Below, one piece after another: positions 6,358 to 15,307 of a stretch of 64,000 nt of DNA (within the stretch, counting starts at the first letter, position 1; each line of letters begins with the position of its first letter). Both the position numbers and the translations under genes were made by a program. The notes under the pieces are model-generated. The model was not told the DNA's origin and did not search any database. It saw only the letters and a program-made list of their open reading frames with translations. The stretch comes from a bacterium. GTDB taxonomy: Bacteria > Oederibacteriota > CAKKQC01. The stretch covers positions 33,653-97,652 of the forward strand of contig CAKKQC010000019.1 of assembly GCA_919901855.1 (NCBI GenBank), written 5' to 3'.

Positions 6358-9309
6358 TCACGCCAGAAGGTCCACGGCCTGCCACCGCCGCCCGTAGGCG
6401 CCGACGGCCGCCAGGCCTTCCAGCCCGTCCGGCGTCCCGGCATTCCGCCGCGACGCCCGGTGCTCAAACCACCGCGGCCCCTGCCGCGACTGGCCCGAAC
6501 TTCCGTTCCCCATGAATTGTCCGACCGGCGCCACGAGCACTTGCGGGTGATCCAGCATCGTCCCGCGTCCTTCGAGTGTCTGCGCCAGTTGCGGGAGGTC
6601 CTGTCTGAGCACCTGCGCCGCCCGCTCCGTCGGCGTCGTGAACTCAATGGCCACGGCGCCGGTGTCGAGCAGCTTCAGGCGGACCCTCACCCGCCCCAGC
6701 TCTTCCGAGTTCAACCTTAGCTCGATTTCCCTGATTCCGCCGGGGGGGGTCCTCGGGATCTCCTCCGCCAGTTGGGTCAGGGCCGCCTGGAGCGCCGGAT
6801 TACCCATGGCCGGGGAGGGGGTCCCCGGGGCCCCCGCCGGCCGGGAGGCCCCCCCGGCCATCGCAAGCCCCCCCTGGGCCCGGATCAGGCCGGCATCGGG
6901 GGTCTCGTCGTGCCGCCGGGCCTCCGGCGCGCCGCCGGGTACTTCCGTCCCCCCGGCAACGGCATTCCCGGCCACCGGGCCGGGTTGGACCACGGCCCCG
7001 GGGGTCCCGGGCGCCGCGGGCGTCGCCCCAATCTGGCCAGCCGAGGCTCCCGGGCCGGCCGGCAGGGCGTTCGGCCCGGCCGGCTGAATGGCGGAGTCCT
7101 GGTTCCCGGAGGGCGCCGGTACTGCCAGATCCGCCGCCGGGACGGCCACCGCCGCGGCCACGGGGCCGGTTGCCACCGCAACGGCCGGGGCGGCCTCGGC
7201 GACTGCCGCAGGCGCCGGGATGCCGGCCTGGAGCGTGGGAACCCGTTCCGGGAGGACGGACGCCCCGCCAGCGGATGCCGGAGCGGCAGGAGTGCCCGGG
7301 ATGACCGGAGAACCCACTGGACCCGGGACCGCAGGGGCGGTTTCCTGCGGGAGCCCGGCGTCCGTGGGGTAAATCCTTTCAACGACTGAACGAAGCCCGG
7401 TGTCGGAGAAAACGCTTGCGGGCACGACCGGAGCGCCGATCGCGGCCGCCGCCGGCTGGCCAGCCACCGTGTTCACCGGCACCGGAGCCGCGAACCCGGC
7501 CTCGATGAACCGCACAGGCTCGGCATGCCACTGGGGCAGAACGGACGCCATCGCGGTCGGGACGGCAGGTTCCGACCAGCCTTGAGGCGTCAACGGCACT
7601 TGAACTGCCGCAGGAACAGCCGCGGTGACGCCCTCGACCACCAACCCATCCCCGGCCGGCGAGAAGGAGGCCGGAGCGGCGCCGGCCTGGATGGCAGCCC
7701 GGTCAACGGGTGTCGCCATAGCGGGCGTCAGGGCTCCCGGCATCACCGTCGCGGACATCGACAACGCGGGCACCGGCGTAGCAGACACCGACGGTGCAGC
7801 CATCGACATCTCTGGCACCCGCACCGCAGCCACGGGCGTTCCACTTGCCGCTCGCGCCGGGGGGGGGAATGCGGGCAGGTCCGGCAATACGGCGGTCATC
7901 CCGGCCGGCAAGGCCGGTACGGCCGAGATGGCAGGTTCCGAAGGGGTCGAGACGGAGGGTGCCGATCCGTTCGCGACGGCGGATTCCGTGGCAGTCGAAT
8001 CGGCAGGCTCCGTCCGGCCCGGGGCCTGCGGCGGCGCGGGAACTGCCGCCGGAACCGCCGCCTGGAATGCCGCACGGGCAAACGCGACTGGGCCGGTCGG
8101 GGACGTTGCAGGCAAGTGCGCGGGATGGGTCGGGGGGGCGGCCGAAATGGGCCCGGACACCTCCCGCCCCGGCCTCCCCTCGGCGCTCTCGGCAGGCGCG
8201 GAAACCTGCACCTGCCGAACACCGGGTTGCGCGGGCAGCGCGGCGGCCTCCGGCGATTCAGCCCCCATCACGGGGAGACCGGATCCGGCCGGAGCAGCGG
8301 CAAGCAGTGGCGCCTGAAGAACCGGCACGGGGGCAGTCTGTCCCGGTTCCGCCGGGACTGGTGCGATGGCCTGCTGAATGATCACCTGCGCCATCGCGAC
8401 GAGCTCGGGAACCGGCATCGTCCGGACGCGCCGCACGAGGGCGTCGAACCCGGACTCCCCCGTTGATGCGGTACCGCCGGATCGCGGAGTTGCGGCTTCC
8501 GCCTGAACACCCGGTGCAGTCGAAACGGCAGTTCCCGTCGCGACAGCGGTGGCGACGGCAGGTTCCGTCCAGCCCTGGGCCTGCGGCAGCGCGGGAACTG
8601 CCGCAGGTTCCGACCAGCCGTCGAGTGTCGGCGGCACTTGAACTGCCGCCGGAACGCCGGCATTCACCAAAGGCCCGGCAAGCGGAGCGCCTCCCATCAT
8701 CGCCCGGAGCACTTCGCGCCGCAGTAGCGGCGTGGCCGGATTGGCCATCAGCCCGCCCGCCGTCACGGCCGAGAGCGCCTCGCCAAGCCGGAACAGCGAT
8801 CCGACCGGGCGGACACCGCGTACGGGTGCGGGGAGGGGGATGGCGTCGGGACGTGCCTTCCCGCTCGATGAACCGATCAGGTCCATCTCGGGCTGGCCGG
8901 GACGTTGCGCCCCATCCGCCAGCGGGGTTCCGGCCTGGCCGGACCCCGGGGGCGGCGCCGTGGGTGGCGCCGCCCCTGGCGCAATCCATGGCGGAGCCGT
9001 CGCCGGAACGGTCGGTGCGGTCGAGACGGCAGGTTCCGTCCAGCCCTGGGCCTGCGGCATCGCTTGAACTGCCGCCGGAACCTCGGGACCTCCCGATCGC
9101 GCGAGGAGGGATGCGAGCTGGCCGAGCACGGCCTGGGAGAACCCCGCCATCCCGCCGTTTCCGTCCGCCGGCATACCCGTCGCCGCCGGGAACGCCGGGA
9201 TCGCGGGCAGGGGCAGGGCCGAGACGAGCCGTTCCGCCGCGGCCGACTGGATCCCGAGGAGGGTCCCGAAGACCGGCGGCAACTGATTGCTCCCCGCGCC
9301 GGTGATCAT
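6358..9309 (-). CDS. fliK: Flagellar hook-length control protein FliK, very long
   Basis: FliK is the secreted ruler that measures the hook and switches export specificity. The conserved C-terminal export-switch domain is clear ('IREIELRLNSEELGRVRVRL', 'TPTERAAQVLRQDLPQLAQ'). At 983 residues it is well over twice the enterobacterial protein (about 400). The N-terminal 800 residues are an Ala/Pro/Val-rich, low-complexity region with repeats of a unit like 'PAAVQxPPQAQGWTEPAV'. The ATG shares one base with the fliJ stop (TGATG), so translation is coupled. Confidence 0.93.
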   Translation of the reverse strand: MITGAGSNQLPPVFGTLLGIQSAAAERLVSALPLPAIPAFPAATGMPADGNGGMAGFSQAVLGQLASLLARSGGPEVPAAVQAMPQAQGWTEPAVSTAPTVPATAPPWIAPGAAPPTAPPPGSGQAGTPLADGAQRPGQPEMDLIGSSSGKARPDAIPLPAPVRGVRPVGSLFRLGEALSAVTAGGLMANPATPLLRREVLRAMMGGAPLAGPLVNAGVPAAVQVPPTLDGWSEPAAVPALPQAQGWTEPAVATAVATGTAVSTAPGVQAEAATPRSGGTASTGESGFDALVRRVRTMPVPELVAMAQVIIQQAIAPVPAEPGQTAPVPVLQAPLLAAAPAGSGLPVMGAESPEAAALPAQPGVRQVQVSAPAESAEGRPGREVSGPISAAPPTHPAHLPATSPTGPVAFARAAFQAAVPAAVPAPPQAPGRTEPADSTATESAVANGSAPSVSTPSEPAISAVPALPAGMTAVLPDLPAFPPPARAASGTPVAAVRVPEMSMAAPSVSATPVPALSMSATVMPGALTPAMATPVDRAAIQAGAAPASFSPAGDGLVVEGVTAAVPAAVQVPLTPQGWSEPAVPTAMASVLPQWHAEPVRFIEAGFAAPVPVNTVAGQPAAAAIGAPVVPASVFSDTGLRSVVERIYPTDAGLPQETAPAVPGPVGSPVIPGTPAAPASAGGASVLPERVPTLQAGIPAPAAVAEAAPAVAVATGPVAAAVAVPAADLAVPAPSGNQDSAIQPAGPNALPAGPGASAGQIGATPAAPGTPGAVVQPGPVAGNAVAGGTEVPGGAPEARRHDETPDAGLIRAQGGLAMAGGASRPAGAPGTPSPAMGNPALQAALTQLAEEIPRTPPGGIREIELRLNSEELGRVRVRLKLLDTGAVAIEFTTPTERAAQVLRQDLPQLAQTLEGRGTMLDHPQVLVAPVGQFMGNGSSGQSRQGPRWFEHRASRRNAGTPDGLEGLAAVGAYGRRWQAVDLLA
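7561..9081 (-). repeat. Dispersed 50-57 bp repeats inside fliK
   Basis: Five copies of a related unit lie at about 7561-7617, 8001-8055, 8554-8610, 8603-8655 (overlapping the previous one) and 9025-9081. Shared blocks on the plus strand are GGCAGGTTCCG, CCAGCC and GAACTGCCGC. They encode variants of 'VPAAVQxPPQxQGWxEPAV'. The copies are in the same reading frame, pointing to duplication within the ruler region. Confidence 0.8.
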
Positions 9310-9788
9310 CAGCCGTTCCCCTTCCGCACGTCGCCGGCCTCGCGCAACAGCCGCGCGAAGGCGGTGCCGGCCACCTCGTCGAGCTCGCCCTGTTCCGCCC
9401 GGGCGAGATCCTGGAGGTAGGTGCCGTGCTGGCGCTCCTTCAGGCGCTCGACGATCTTGTGATCCTGCTGGGCGCCGACGAGCTCGGCCCGCTTCGCGTC
9501 CGCGAGCGCCTCGAGGTCCGAGATCGCGCGCACCTCGCGTGCCTGCTCCTCACCGAGCCAGTCGAGGTAATGCTGGTAGAGGTCGCGCTCCTCGCGGACG
9601 AACTCGCCCGCCTGCAGGTTCGCCAGTTCGGCGAGCACCTCGGCCTTGAGCTCGAGGAGGCCGCCCAGGACCTGGCGCTCGCGCACGAGCTGCGCCTGGA
9701 CCTCGGCGAGGGCCCGCTCCTTCAGCTCCAGCAGGTTGGCGCGGTGGCGCAACACCTGCTCGAGGCGGAACTGGAACTTCTTGATCAT
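9309..9788 (-). CDS. fliJ: Flagellar export chaperone FliJ
   Basis: The 159-residue protein is almost wholly helical and charged ('FQFRLEQVLRHRANLLELKE' at the N-terminus), as expected for the coiled-coil FliJ. FliJ sits in the ring of the FliI ATPase, like the gamma subunit in F1. The length matches the family (about 145-160). It lies directly after fliI and shares a stop/start base with fliK. Confidence 0.9.
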   Translation of the reverse strand: MIKKFQFRLEQVLRHRANLLELKERALAEVQAQLVRERQVLGGLLELKAEVLAELANLQAGEFVREERDLYQHYLDWLGEEQAREVRAISDLEALADAKRAELVGAQQDHKIVERLKERQHGTYLQDLARAEQGELDEVAGTAFARLLREAGDVRKGNG

Positions 9789-9801
9789 TGCTTCACCCGG
9801 G

Positions 9802-11199
9802 TCATGGCTTGCCCCCGCCCGCGGGCTTCCCGCTCACGATGGCCCCGGCCGCGGGCAGCAGCTCGACCAGCCGGCGCGCGGTCTCCTCGTAGGTCGTGTG
9901 CTCGTTCATGTCCTGCTTGAGGTATGCGTTCACCCGTTCGAGGTGCTCGAGGGCCCAGTCGATACGGCCGTTGCTTCCCTTCACGTAGGCGCCGATGTTC
10001 ACGAGGTCCCGGGCGTCCCGGTAGGTCGCGAGCAGTTCCCGCAGCTTCCCCGCCGCGTCCTGCTGGGCCTTCGGCGCGATATCGATCATGAGGCGCGAGA
10101 TGCTCTGGAGGACGTCGATCGACGGGTAGTGGTTCTGCGCCGCGAGGTCGCGGGAGAGCACCACGTGCCCGTCCAGGATCGCGCGCACGGCGTCCGCGAT
10201 CGGCTCGTTCATGTCGTCGGCCTCGACAAGAACAGTGTAGAGCCCCGTGACCGAGCCCCGCTTGGGCGAAGTCCCCGCGCGCTCGAGGAGGCGCGGCAGG
10301 TGCGCGAAGACCGAGGGCGTGTACCCCCGCGTCGTCGGCGGCTCGCCCACGGCCAGCCCGATCTCGCGCTGGGCCTGGGCGAACCGCGTGACCGAGTCCA
10401 TCATGAACATGACGTCGAAGCCGAGGTCCCGGAAGTATTCGGCGATCGCGCACGCGACCCAGGCCGCCTGCCGGCGCACGAGCGCGGGCTGGTCGGACGT
10501 AGCCGCGATCACGACCGAGCGCGCGAGCCCGCCCTTGAGGTCGCGCTCGATGAAGTCCCGGACCTCGCGGCCCCGCTCGCCGACGAGCGCGATAACGTTC
10601 ACGTCCGCGCGCGTGTAGCGCGCGATCATGCCCAGCAGGACGCTTTTGCCCACGCCGCTGCCGGCGAAGATCCCCATGCGCTGGCCCCGGCCCACCGTCA
10701 TGAGCCCGTCGATGGCGCGCACGCCCGTCGGCAGAATCTCGCGGATGCGCCGGCGGCGCAGGGCGTCAGGCGGCGCCTGGTGCACGGCCGCCTTCGCTTC
10801 CCACCGCAGGGGACCGAGGCCGTCCTGCGGCCGGCCCAGTCCGTCCAGCACCCGGCCCAGCAGGCCGCGGCCCACGGCGACTTCGAGCGGACGGCCGGTG
10901 GGCACGATCTCGCTCTCGGGACCCACGCCCGCCATGTCGGCGAGCGGCATGAGCAGGACCCGGCCTTCCCGGAACCCGACCACCTCGGCCAGGATCTCGG
11001 GTTTCCCGCGACCCGTCGTGATGCGGCAGATCTCGCCCAGGCCGGACACGCGCGCGGAGCCGTCGATCACGAGCCCGACGGCCTGAATGACGCGGCCGTT
11101 CACGCGCACGGGGTCCGCTCCGCGGACCCTTACCTCGGCCTCGCGCAGGGCCGCCTTCAGCCCGTCGCGCTTCGTGAGTTCCTCGAGCTGCAGGCTCAC
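9802..11199 (-). CDS. fliI: Flagellar export ATPase FliI
   Basis: This 465-residue protein is the hexameric ATPase of the flagellar type III export apparatus and is related to F1 beta. The Walker A motif 'GSGVGKS' lies at residues 180-186, followed by 'ALVGERGREVRDFIE' and a Walker B strand 'DVMFMMDSVTRFAQAQREIG'. The GTG start overlaps the fliH stop (GTGA), giving translational coupling. FliH, encoded just upstream, is its regulator. Confidence 0.97.
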   Translation of the reverse strand: MSLQLEELTKRDGLKAALREAEVRVRGADPVRVNGRVIQAVGLVIDGSARVSGLGEICRITTGRGKPEILAEVVGFREGRVLLMPLADMAGVGPESEIVPTGRPLEVAVGRGLLGRVLDGLGRPQDGLGPLRWEAKAAVHQAPPDALRRRRIREILPTGVRAIDGLMTVGRGQRMGIFAGSGVGKSVLLGMIARYTRADVNVIALVGERGREVRDFIERDLKGGLARSVVIAATSDQPALVRRQAAWVACAIAEYFRDLGFDVMFMMDSVTRFAQAQREIGLAVGEPPTTRGYTPSVFAHLPRLLERAGTSPKRGSVTGLYTVLVEADDMNEPIADAVRAILDGHVVLSRDLAAQNHYPSIDVLQSISRLMIDIAPKAQQDAAGKLRELLATYRDARDLVNIGAYVKGSNGRIDWALEHLERVNAYLKQDMNEHTTYEETARRLVELLPAAGAIVSGKPAGGGKP

Positions 11200-11990
11200 G
11201 AATGGGCCTCCCGCGCGGCGTCCTTGAGCCCCTCGAGCCGGGTGGCCCGGGTCGCGTCGATGACCTGCGTCTTGGTCTCCACGAGACAGCTCCCGGCCTC
11301 GACCTTGGGCTCCTCGAGGATCTCGAACCGGCCGGTCCCCTTGAGCAACCCGGCAAGCTCGTCGCGGTGGGCGCGCACGAGCGCCACGTCCTTGGGGGCC
11401 ACGAGCACGGTCACGAGGTCGGCCTCCGCCGCCCGGCGCAGGCAGTCCTTGACGACCGCGAGGACGGCCTCGGGCGCGAGGGCGAGATGGCCCTGGACGA
11501 GCTGTTCGGCCGCGGCAACCGCGACCCCCGTCGCCTCCGTCTCAACCCCGTCGAACCGCGCCTTCCAGGCTTCCGCGAGCGCATCCCCCATGGAGAGCCA
11601 GCGCTCGAGCGCGTCCTTGAGCTCCTTGAGCCCTTCCTCACGGCCCTCGGCGCGGCCCTGGTCCATGCCCTCTTTCAGGCCGTCCGCGTATCCCTGCTCG
11701 CGGCCCTGGCGCTTGAGATCCTCGGCCTCCGTACGCGCCGCGGCCAGGATCCGGTCCGCCTCGATCCGCGCCAGCTCCTCGGGGGTCGGGATCGCGGCAG
11801 CCGCGGCAGCCGCCGCGGCAGCTTCCGCCGACTCCGCTGCCACCCGGTTCTCGTCCTCGAGGCGCTGGGTCTCCCCGGCCTCCAGGTCGACCTTGACGCC
11901 GGACGGGGGCCGAACCCACACGGGTTCCCGGTCGAGGCGGTATGACCCCCCCGACACGACGGGAGACTTGCGGGATTTCTTCTCCTCCAT
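11196..11990 (-). CDS. fliH: Flagellar assembly protein FliH
   Basis: FliH binds and restrains the FliI ATPase and links it to the C-ring. The 264-residue protein has a long charged helical middle with FliH-like Gly/Ala/Glu patterns ('GREQGYADGLKEGMDQGRAE') and a C-terminal domain with 'AAEQLVQGHLALAPEAVLAV'. A run of about ten alanines near residue 60 precedes the coiled region. It starts on the last base of the fliG stop and ends inside the fliI start. The family is weakly conserved, so the call rests on both pattern and position. Confidence 0.9.
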   Translation of the reverse strand: MEEKKSRKSPVVSGGSYRLDREPVWVRPPSGVKVDLEAGETQRLEDENRVAAESAEAAAAAAAAAAIPTPEELARIEADRILAAARTEAEDLKRQGREQGYADGLKEGMDQGRAEGREEGLKELKDALERWLSMGDALAEAWKARFDGVETEATGVAVAAAEQLVQGHLALAPEAVLAVVKDCLRRAAEADLVTVLVAPKDVALVRAHRDELAGLLKGTGRFEILEEPKVEAGSCLVETKTQVIDATRATRLEGLKDAAREAHS

Positions 11991-12991
11991 CAGACGAGAA
12001 CCTCCGCTTCGCCGCCGCGGGCCACGGTGATTTCACCCGTTTCCTCGAGCCGGCGGATGACATTGACGATCTTCTGCTGGGCTTCCTCGGAGTTCTTGAG
12101 CCGCACGGGGCCCATGACCTCCATGTCCTCCAGCACCATCTGCCGGGCGCGCTGGGACATGTTCTTCAGGATCTTGGACTTGACCTGGTCGCTCGCGCCC
12201 TTGAGCGCCAGCACGATGTCCTTCTGATCGACGTCGCGCAGGACCATCTGGATCGCGCGGTCGTCGATGAGCATGATGTCGTCGAACACGAACATCAGCC
12301 GCTTGATGTCGTCGGCCAGCTCGGGGGATTCCTCCTCGAGCTTTTCCATGACGGCCTTCTCCGTCGAGCGGTCCATCCGGTTCATGATCTCGGCGACGGC
12401 GCGCACGCCGCCGGCCGCCGCGTACTCCTGCGTGAATACGCTCGAGATCTTGCGCTCGAGGACGCGCTCGACCTCCATGATGACGTCCGGGGTCGCGCGT
12501 TCCATGACCGCGATCCGGCGCGTCACGTCGATCTGGACCTCGGCCGGAAGCTGGCGCAGGACGTTCGCCGCGTGGTCCGGCGACAGGTGCGCCAGGATCA
12601 GGGAAATCGTCTGCGGCCCCTCGTTCTGGATGAAGGTCAGGAGCTGGTGGGGATCCGCCCGCTTGATGAAGTCGAACGGGACGGTCTGGAGGGCCCCCTG
12701 CAGCCGGTTCAGGATCTCGATCGCCTTGTGCGACCCGACGCTCTTCTCGAGGAGGTCCCGGGCGTAGTCGACGCCGCCCTGGACGAGGGCATCCTCGGCC
12801 AGCGACATCTGGTAGCAGTCCTCCATCACGATCTCTTTTTCCGCCGGCGTGATCTTGCGCATGTTCGCGATCTGGAGCGTCAACTGCTCGACCGTCTCTT
12901 CCTTCAGGTGCTTGAGCACCTGCGACGACAGGTCCGGGCCCAGCGCCACCATCAGGATCGCCGCCTTCTGTTCCGCACTCATCCCAGCCAT
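11990..12991 (-). CDS. fliG: Flagellar motor switch protein FliG
   Basis: FliG forms the upper C-ring, takes torque from MotA and binds FliF through its N-terminal domain. The 333-residue length is standard. The N-domain begins 'MSAEQKAAILMVALGPDLSS', the middle domain contains an EHPQ-like 'NEGPQTISLILAHLSPDHAA', and the C-domain holds the charged torque helix ('DDRAIQMVLRDVDQKDIVLA'). It follows the small FliF-tail gene by seven bases. Confidence 0.97.
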   Translation of the reverse strand: MAGMSAEQKAAILMVALGPDLSSQVLKHLKEETVEQLTLQIANMRKITPAEKEIVMEDCYQMSLAEDALVQGGVDYARDLLEKSVGSHKAIEILNRLQGALQTVPFDFIKRADPHQLLTFIQNEGPQTISLILAHLSPDHAANVLRQLPAEVQIDVTRRIAVMERATPDVIMEVERVLERKISSVFTQEYAAAGGVRAVAEIMNRMDRSTEKAVMEKLEEESPELADDIKRLMFVFDDIMLIDDRAIQMVLRDVDQKDIVLALKGASDQVKSKILKNMSQRARQMVLEDMEVMGPVRLKNSEEAQQKIVNVIRRLEETGEITVARGGEAEVLV

Positions 12992-12998
12992 GGTGTCC

Positions 12999-13274
12999 TC
13001 ACCTCCCCTTGAAGCGTTCTTCTTTGAGCCAATGCGTGATGATCTTCGCCAGGAACTCGGGCCGCTCGGCCGCGAGCTGCTTGACGCGCGAACGAATCTC
13101 CTTCTTGCCCGCCGTGAAGGCCGCGGCCGGATCGGCCGGGCCTTCCGCCGCCAACGCGGCCATAGCTCCGTCTTCGCCCAGCAACGCCATCAACAGGTCG
13201 GCGGACATATCGGCGTCCGCCGATATGTCATGGGCCGCTGCGGCCCCGGGCGCGGCGGGCATCGGGTCCGTCAC
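12999..13274 (-). CDS. Small protein carrying a second FliF-like FliG-binding tail
   Basis: This 91-residue protein lies between fliF and fliG, and I do not recognise it as a named family. Its GTG start overlaps the fliF stop (GTGA). The first 50 residues are Ala/Asp/Met rich. The last 33 ('EIRSRVKQLAAERPEFLAK', then 'IITHWLKEER') closely resemble the end of the adjacent FliF ('IRQHVTRMARQRPEMIAS', then 'IIKRWILEEKR'). In FliF that tail is the segment that binds FliG. I infer a soluble FliG-binding partner or competitor. It has no signal peptide or membrane segment. Confidence 0.75.
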   Translation of the reverse strand: MTDPMPAAPGAAAAHDISADADMSADLLMALLGEDGAMAALAAEGPADPAAAFTAGKKEIRSRVKQLAAERPEFLAKIITHWLKEERFKGR

Positions 13275-14956
13275 CGCTTCTCCTCCAGGATCCACCGCTT
13301 GATGATGGACGCGATCATTTCGGGCCGCTGCCGGGCCATTCTGGTGACGTGCTGGCGGATCTGCTGGCGGCGCTGGCGCTCGAGGGCCGCCGTGGGCTCG
13401 GGCTCCATGAGCAGGGGCGGCGGCGGCGCGATCTCCTCGGACGGAGGAGGCGGCGGAGGAGGTGGCGGCGGCGCGGCCGGCGCCACCTCTTCCACGATGG
13501 GCGCGCCGGCGACTTCCACCAGCACGCGTTCCCGCACGATCCTCGGGCGCACGAGCGCGCGCACGAAGACGAGCGTCAGCAGCACCACCCCCACGATCGT
13601 CCCGAATTTCGCCACGTCCAGCCACACCTGTTCCTGCTCCTTCCGGTCGACAGCCGACCGCTCGGCCGCGATTTGATCCATGAGGGTCTTGTCGAACGGC
13701 AAATTCTCGACGGCCACCTGGTCACCGCGCACCGGGTCCAGCCCGACCGCGGCCGCGACGGCCCGCTCGATCGCGGTCTTCTGCTGCACTTGCACGTTGT
13801 CCACGAAGACCGCGATCGAGAGCCGCTTGATCGCCCCCGGCGCCTTGATCACTTCCTCGACCTTCTCGTTGATCTCGTAGTTCCTGGTGTCCTCGTTCTT
13901 GGCATAGGACAGGTTGCCGCCCACGACCGCCTGGTACCCGGGGATGTTGCTCTCGACGCCGGGAACGCCGCCCGGGATGCCGCCCACACCCGTGTAGGTC
14001 TCGGTCTTGTGCTGGGTGCTGCGCGCGATGCCGACAGGGCCGACCACGGGCTCGAAGCTCTTGCTCGTGGACCTGACCTGGTCGAAGTTCAGCTCCGCGG
14101 TCACCTTGACCTCGGCCCGGCCCTCGCCGAGCACCTTGGTCAGGATGTCCCGGACCCGGCGCTCGAGGTCCCGCTCGACGGCCGCCTGCACCGCGAGTTG
14201 GCCCTGCGCGAGCTTGGCCTGCCGCGAGAGCTGGCTGGTCGTCGCCTCGGGGTTCGCCTCCTCCAGCAGTTCGTCGCGGACGAGGTCCGAGAGGACGTTG
14301 CCGAAGACGTCGACGACCTTGACGTTCTGGGGCTTGAGCCCCTCGACGCCCATGGCGACGAGGTGAATGATGCCCCGGACCTGGCCGGGTTCCAGCTTGT
14401 ACCCCCGCTTGAGATCGAGGAGCACGGACGCCGTGGCGTCCTGCGCCTTGTCGCTGTAGAGCGAGGGCTGCGGCAGCGCCAGGTTTACCTTGGCGCTCCG
14501 GATCTCGCTGAGGGACATGATCGTGCGCGTGAGCTCCCCCTGCAGGGCCCGCTGCCACGCGACCCGCTGCTGGGCGTCCGTCGTCCCGAGCACCTGCGTC
14601 TTGTCGAACAGCTCGAACCCGACACCGGGCCCCTTGGGGAGCCCCGCGCTCGCGACGGACAACCGAAGATCGTAGACATCCTTGATCGGCACCTCGATCG
14701 TGGCCCCGTCGTCCTTGAGGCGGTACGGCACCCCCGCGGACTTGAGCCTCGAGACGATGGCCGAGGCATCCTCGCGCGGCAGTTCCGCGAAAAGGACGCC
14801 GTAGGCCTCGGGCGGACGCGATACCGCCGCCAGGAGGAACGCCAGCACGACGAACAGCACCACGGGCACGACGGTCACGACCGCCTTCTGCAGGGGCGTC
14901 AAGCGCCCCCACAGCTCCCGGAACCGCTCCAGCATCTGCCGCAGATACTCGCTCAT
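13271..14956 (-). CDS. fliF: Flagellar MS-ring protein FliF
   Basis: FliF assembles the MS-ring in the inner membrane, on which the rotor and export gate are built. The 561-residue protein has a transmembrane helix near residues 25-50 and the ring-building domains (including 'LQGELTRTIMSLSEIRSAKV' and 'GYKLEPGQVRGIIHLVAMGV'). A second helix lies near residue 450. A run of ten prolines follows at about residue 500, before the FliG-binding C-terminal tail ('RPEMIASIIKRWILEEKR'). The proline run should act as a flexible linker. Confidence 0.97.
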   Translation of the reverse strand: MSEYLRQMLERFRELWGRLTPLQKAVVTVVPVVLFVVLAFLLAAVSRPPEAYGVLFAELPREDASAIVSRLKSAGVPYRLKDDGATIEVPIKDVYDLRLSVASAGLPKGPGVGFELFDKTQVLGTTDAQQRVAWQRALQGELTRTIMSLSEIRSAKVNLALPQPSLYSDKAQDATASVLLDLKRGYKLEPGQVRGIIHLVAMGVEGLKPQNVKVVDVFGNVLSDLVRDELLEEANPEATTSQLSRQAKLAQGQLAVQAAVERDLERRVRDILTKVLGEGRAEVKVTAELNFDQVRSTSKSFEPVVGPVGIARSTQHKTETYTGVGGIPGGVPGVESNIPGYQAVVGGNLSYAKNEDTRNYEINEKVEEVIKAPGAIKRLSIAVFVDNVQVQQKTAIERAVAAAVGLDPVRGDQVAVENLPFDKTLMDQIAAERSAVDRKEQEQVWLDVAKFGTIVGVVLLTLVFVRALVRPRIVRERVLVEVAGAPIVEEVAPAAPPPPPPPPPPSEEIAPPPPLLMEPEPTAALERQRRQQIRQHVTRMARQRPEMIASIIKRWILEEKR

Positions 14957-14979
14957 CGCGTGTTACCCCCGGCTCCCCA

Positions 14980-15291
14980 TCAGATCTGCATCCTCGTCAC
15001 GTCCTGGTACGCCTCGACGAGCTTGTTGCGGATCGAGGACGTGAGCTGGAGCGCCAACTCCGCCTTCTGCATCGCCAGCATGACTTCGTCGATACCGACG
15101 TTCTCGCCGGCGGCCAGCCGCACGGACGCCGTGTCGGCGTTCTGCTGCAACTGGTTCACTTGCGCGAGCGCGTCGCCCAGCAGGGACTTGAAACTCACGG
15201 ACCCGGCGCTTTGCGCGGCGTCCGCACCCGTGACCGCACTCGGTGCGAGAGCGCCTGCGAGGTCGGCCGGTCGAATCGGATTGATTTCCAT
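14980..15291 (-). CDS. fliE: Flagellar hook-basal body protein FliE
   Basis: FliE joins the MS-ring to the rod. From the ATG at 15291, behind a GGAGGA site, the protein has 103 residues, the family's usual length. The C-terminal half matches the conserved domain: 'VSFKSLLGDALAQVNQLQ', 'DEVMLAMQKAELALQL' and 'IRNKLVEAYQDVTRMQI'. In-frame sequence upstream of this ATG belongs to the flgC overlap. Confidence 0.94.
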   Translation of the reverse strand: MEINPIRPADLAGALAPSAVTGADAAQSAGSVSFKSLLGDALAQVNQLQQNADTASVRLAAGENVGIDEVMLAMQKAELALQLTSSIRNKLVEAYQDVTRMQI

Positions 15292-15307
15292 CTTGTCTAT
15301 TCCTCCT

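Noticed and set aside
12999-13625. A 208-residue reading of the small FliF-tail gene
   Set aside because: The first 117 residues are Arg/Ala-rich and overlap the 3' end of fliF in another frame. The GTG at 13274 overlapping the fliF stop gives a sensible 91-residue protein.
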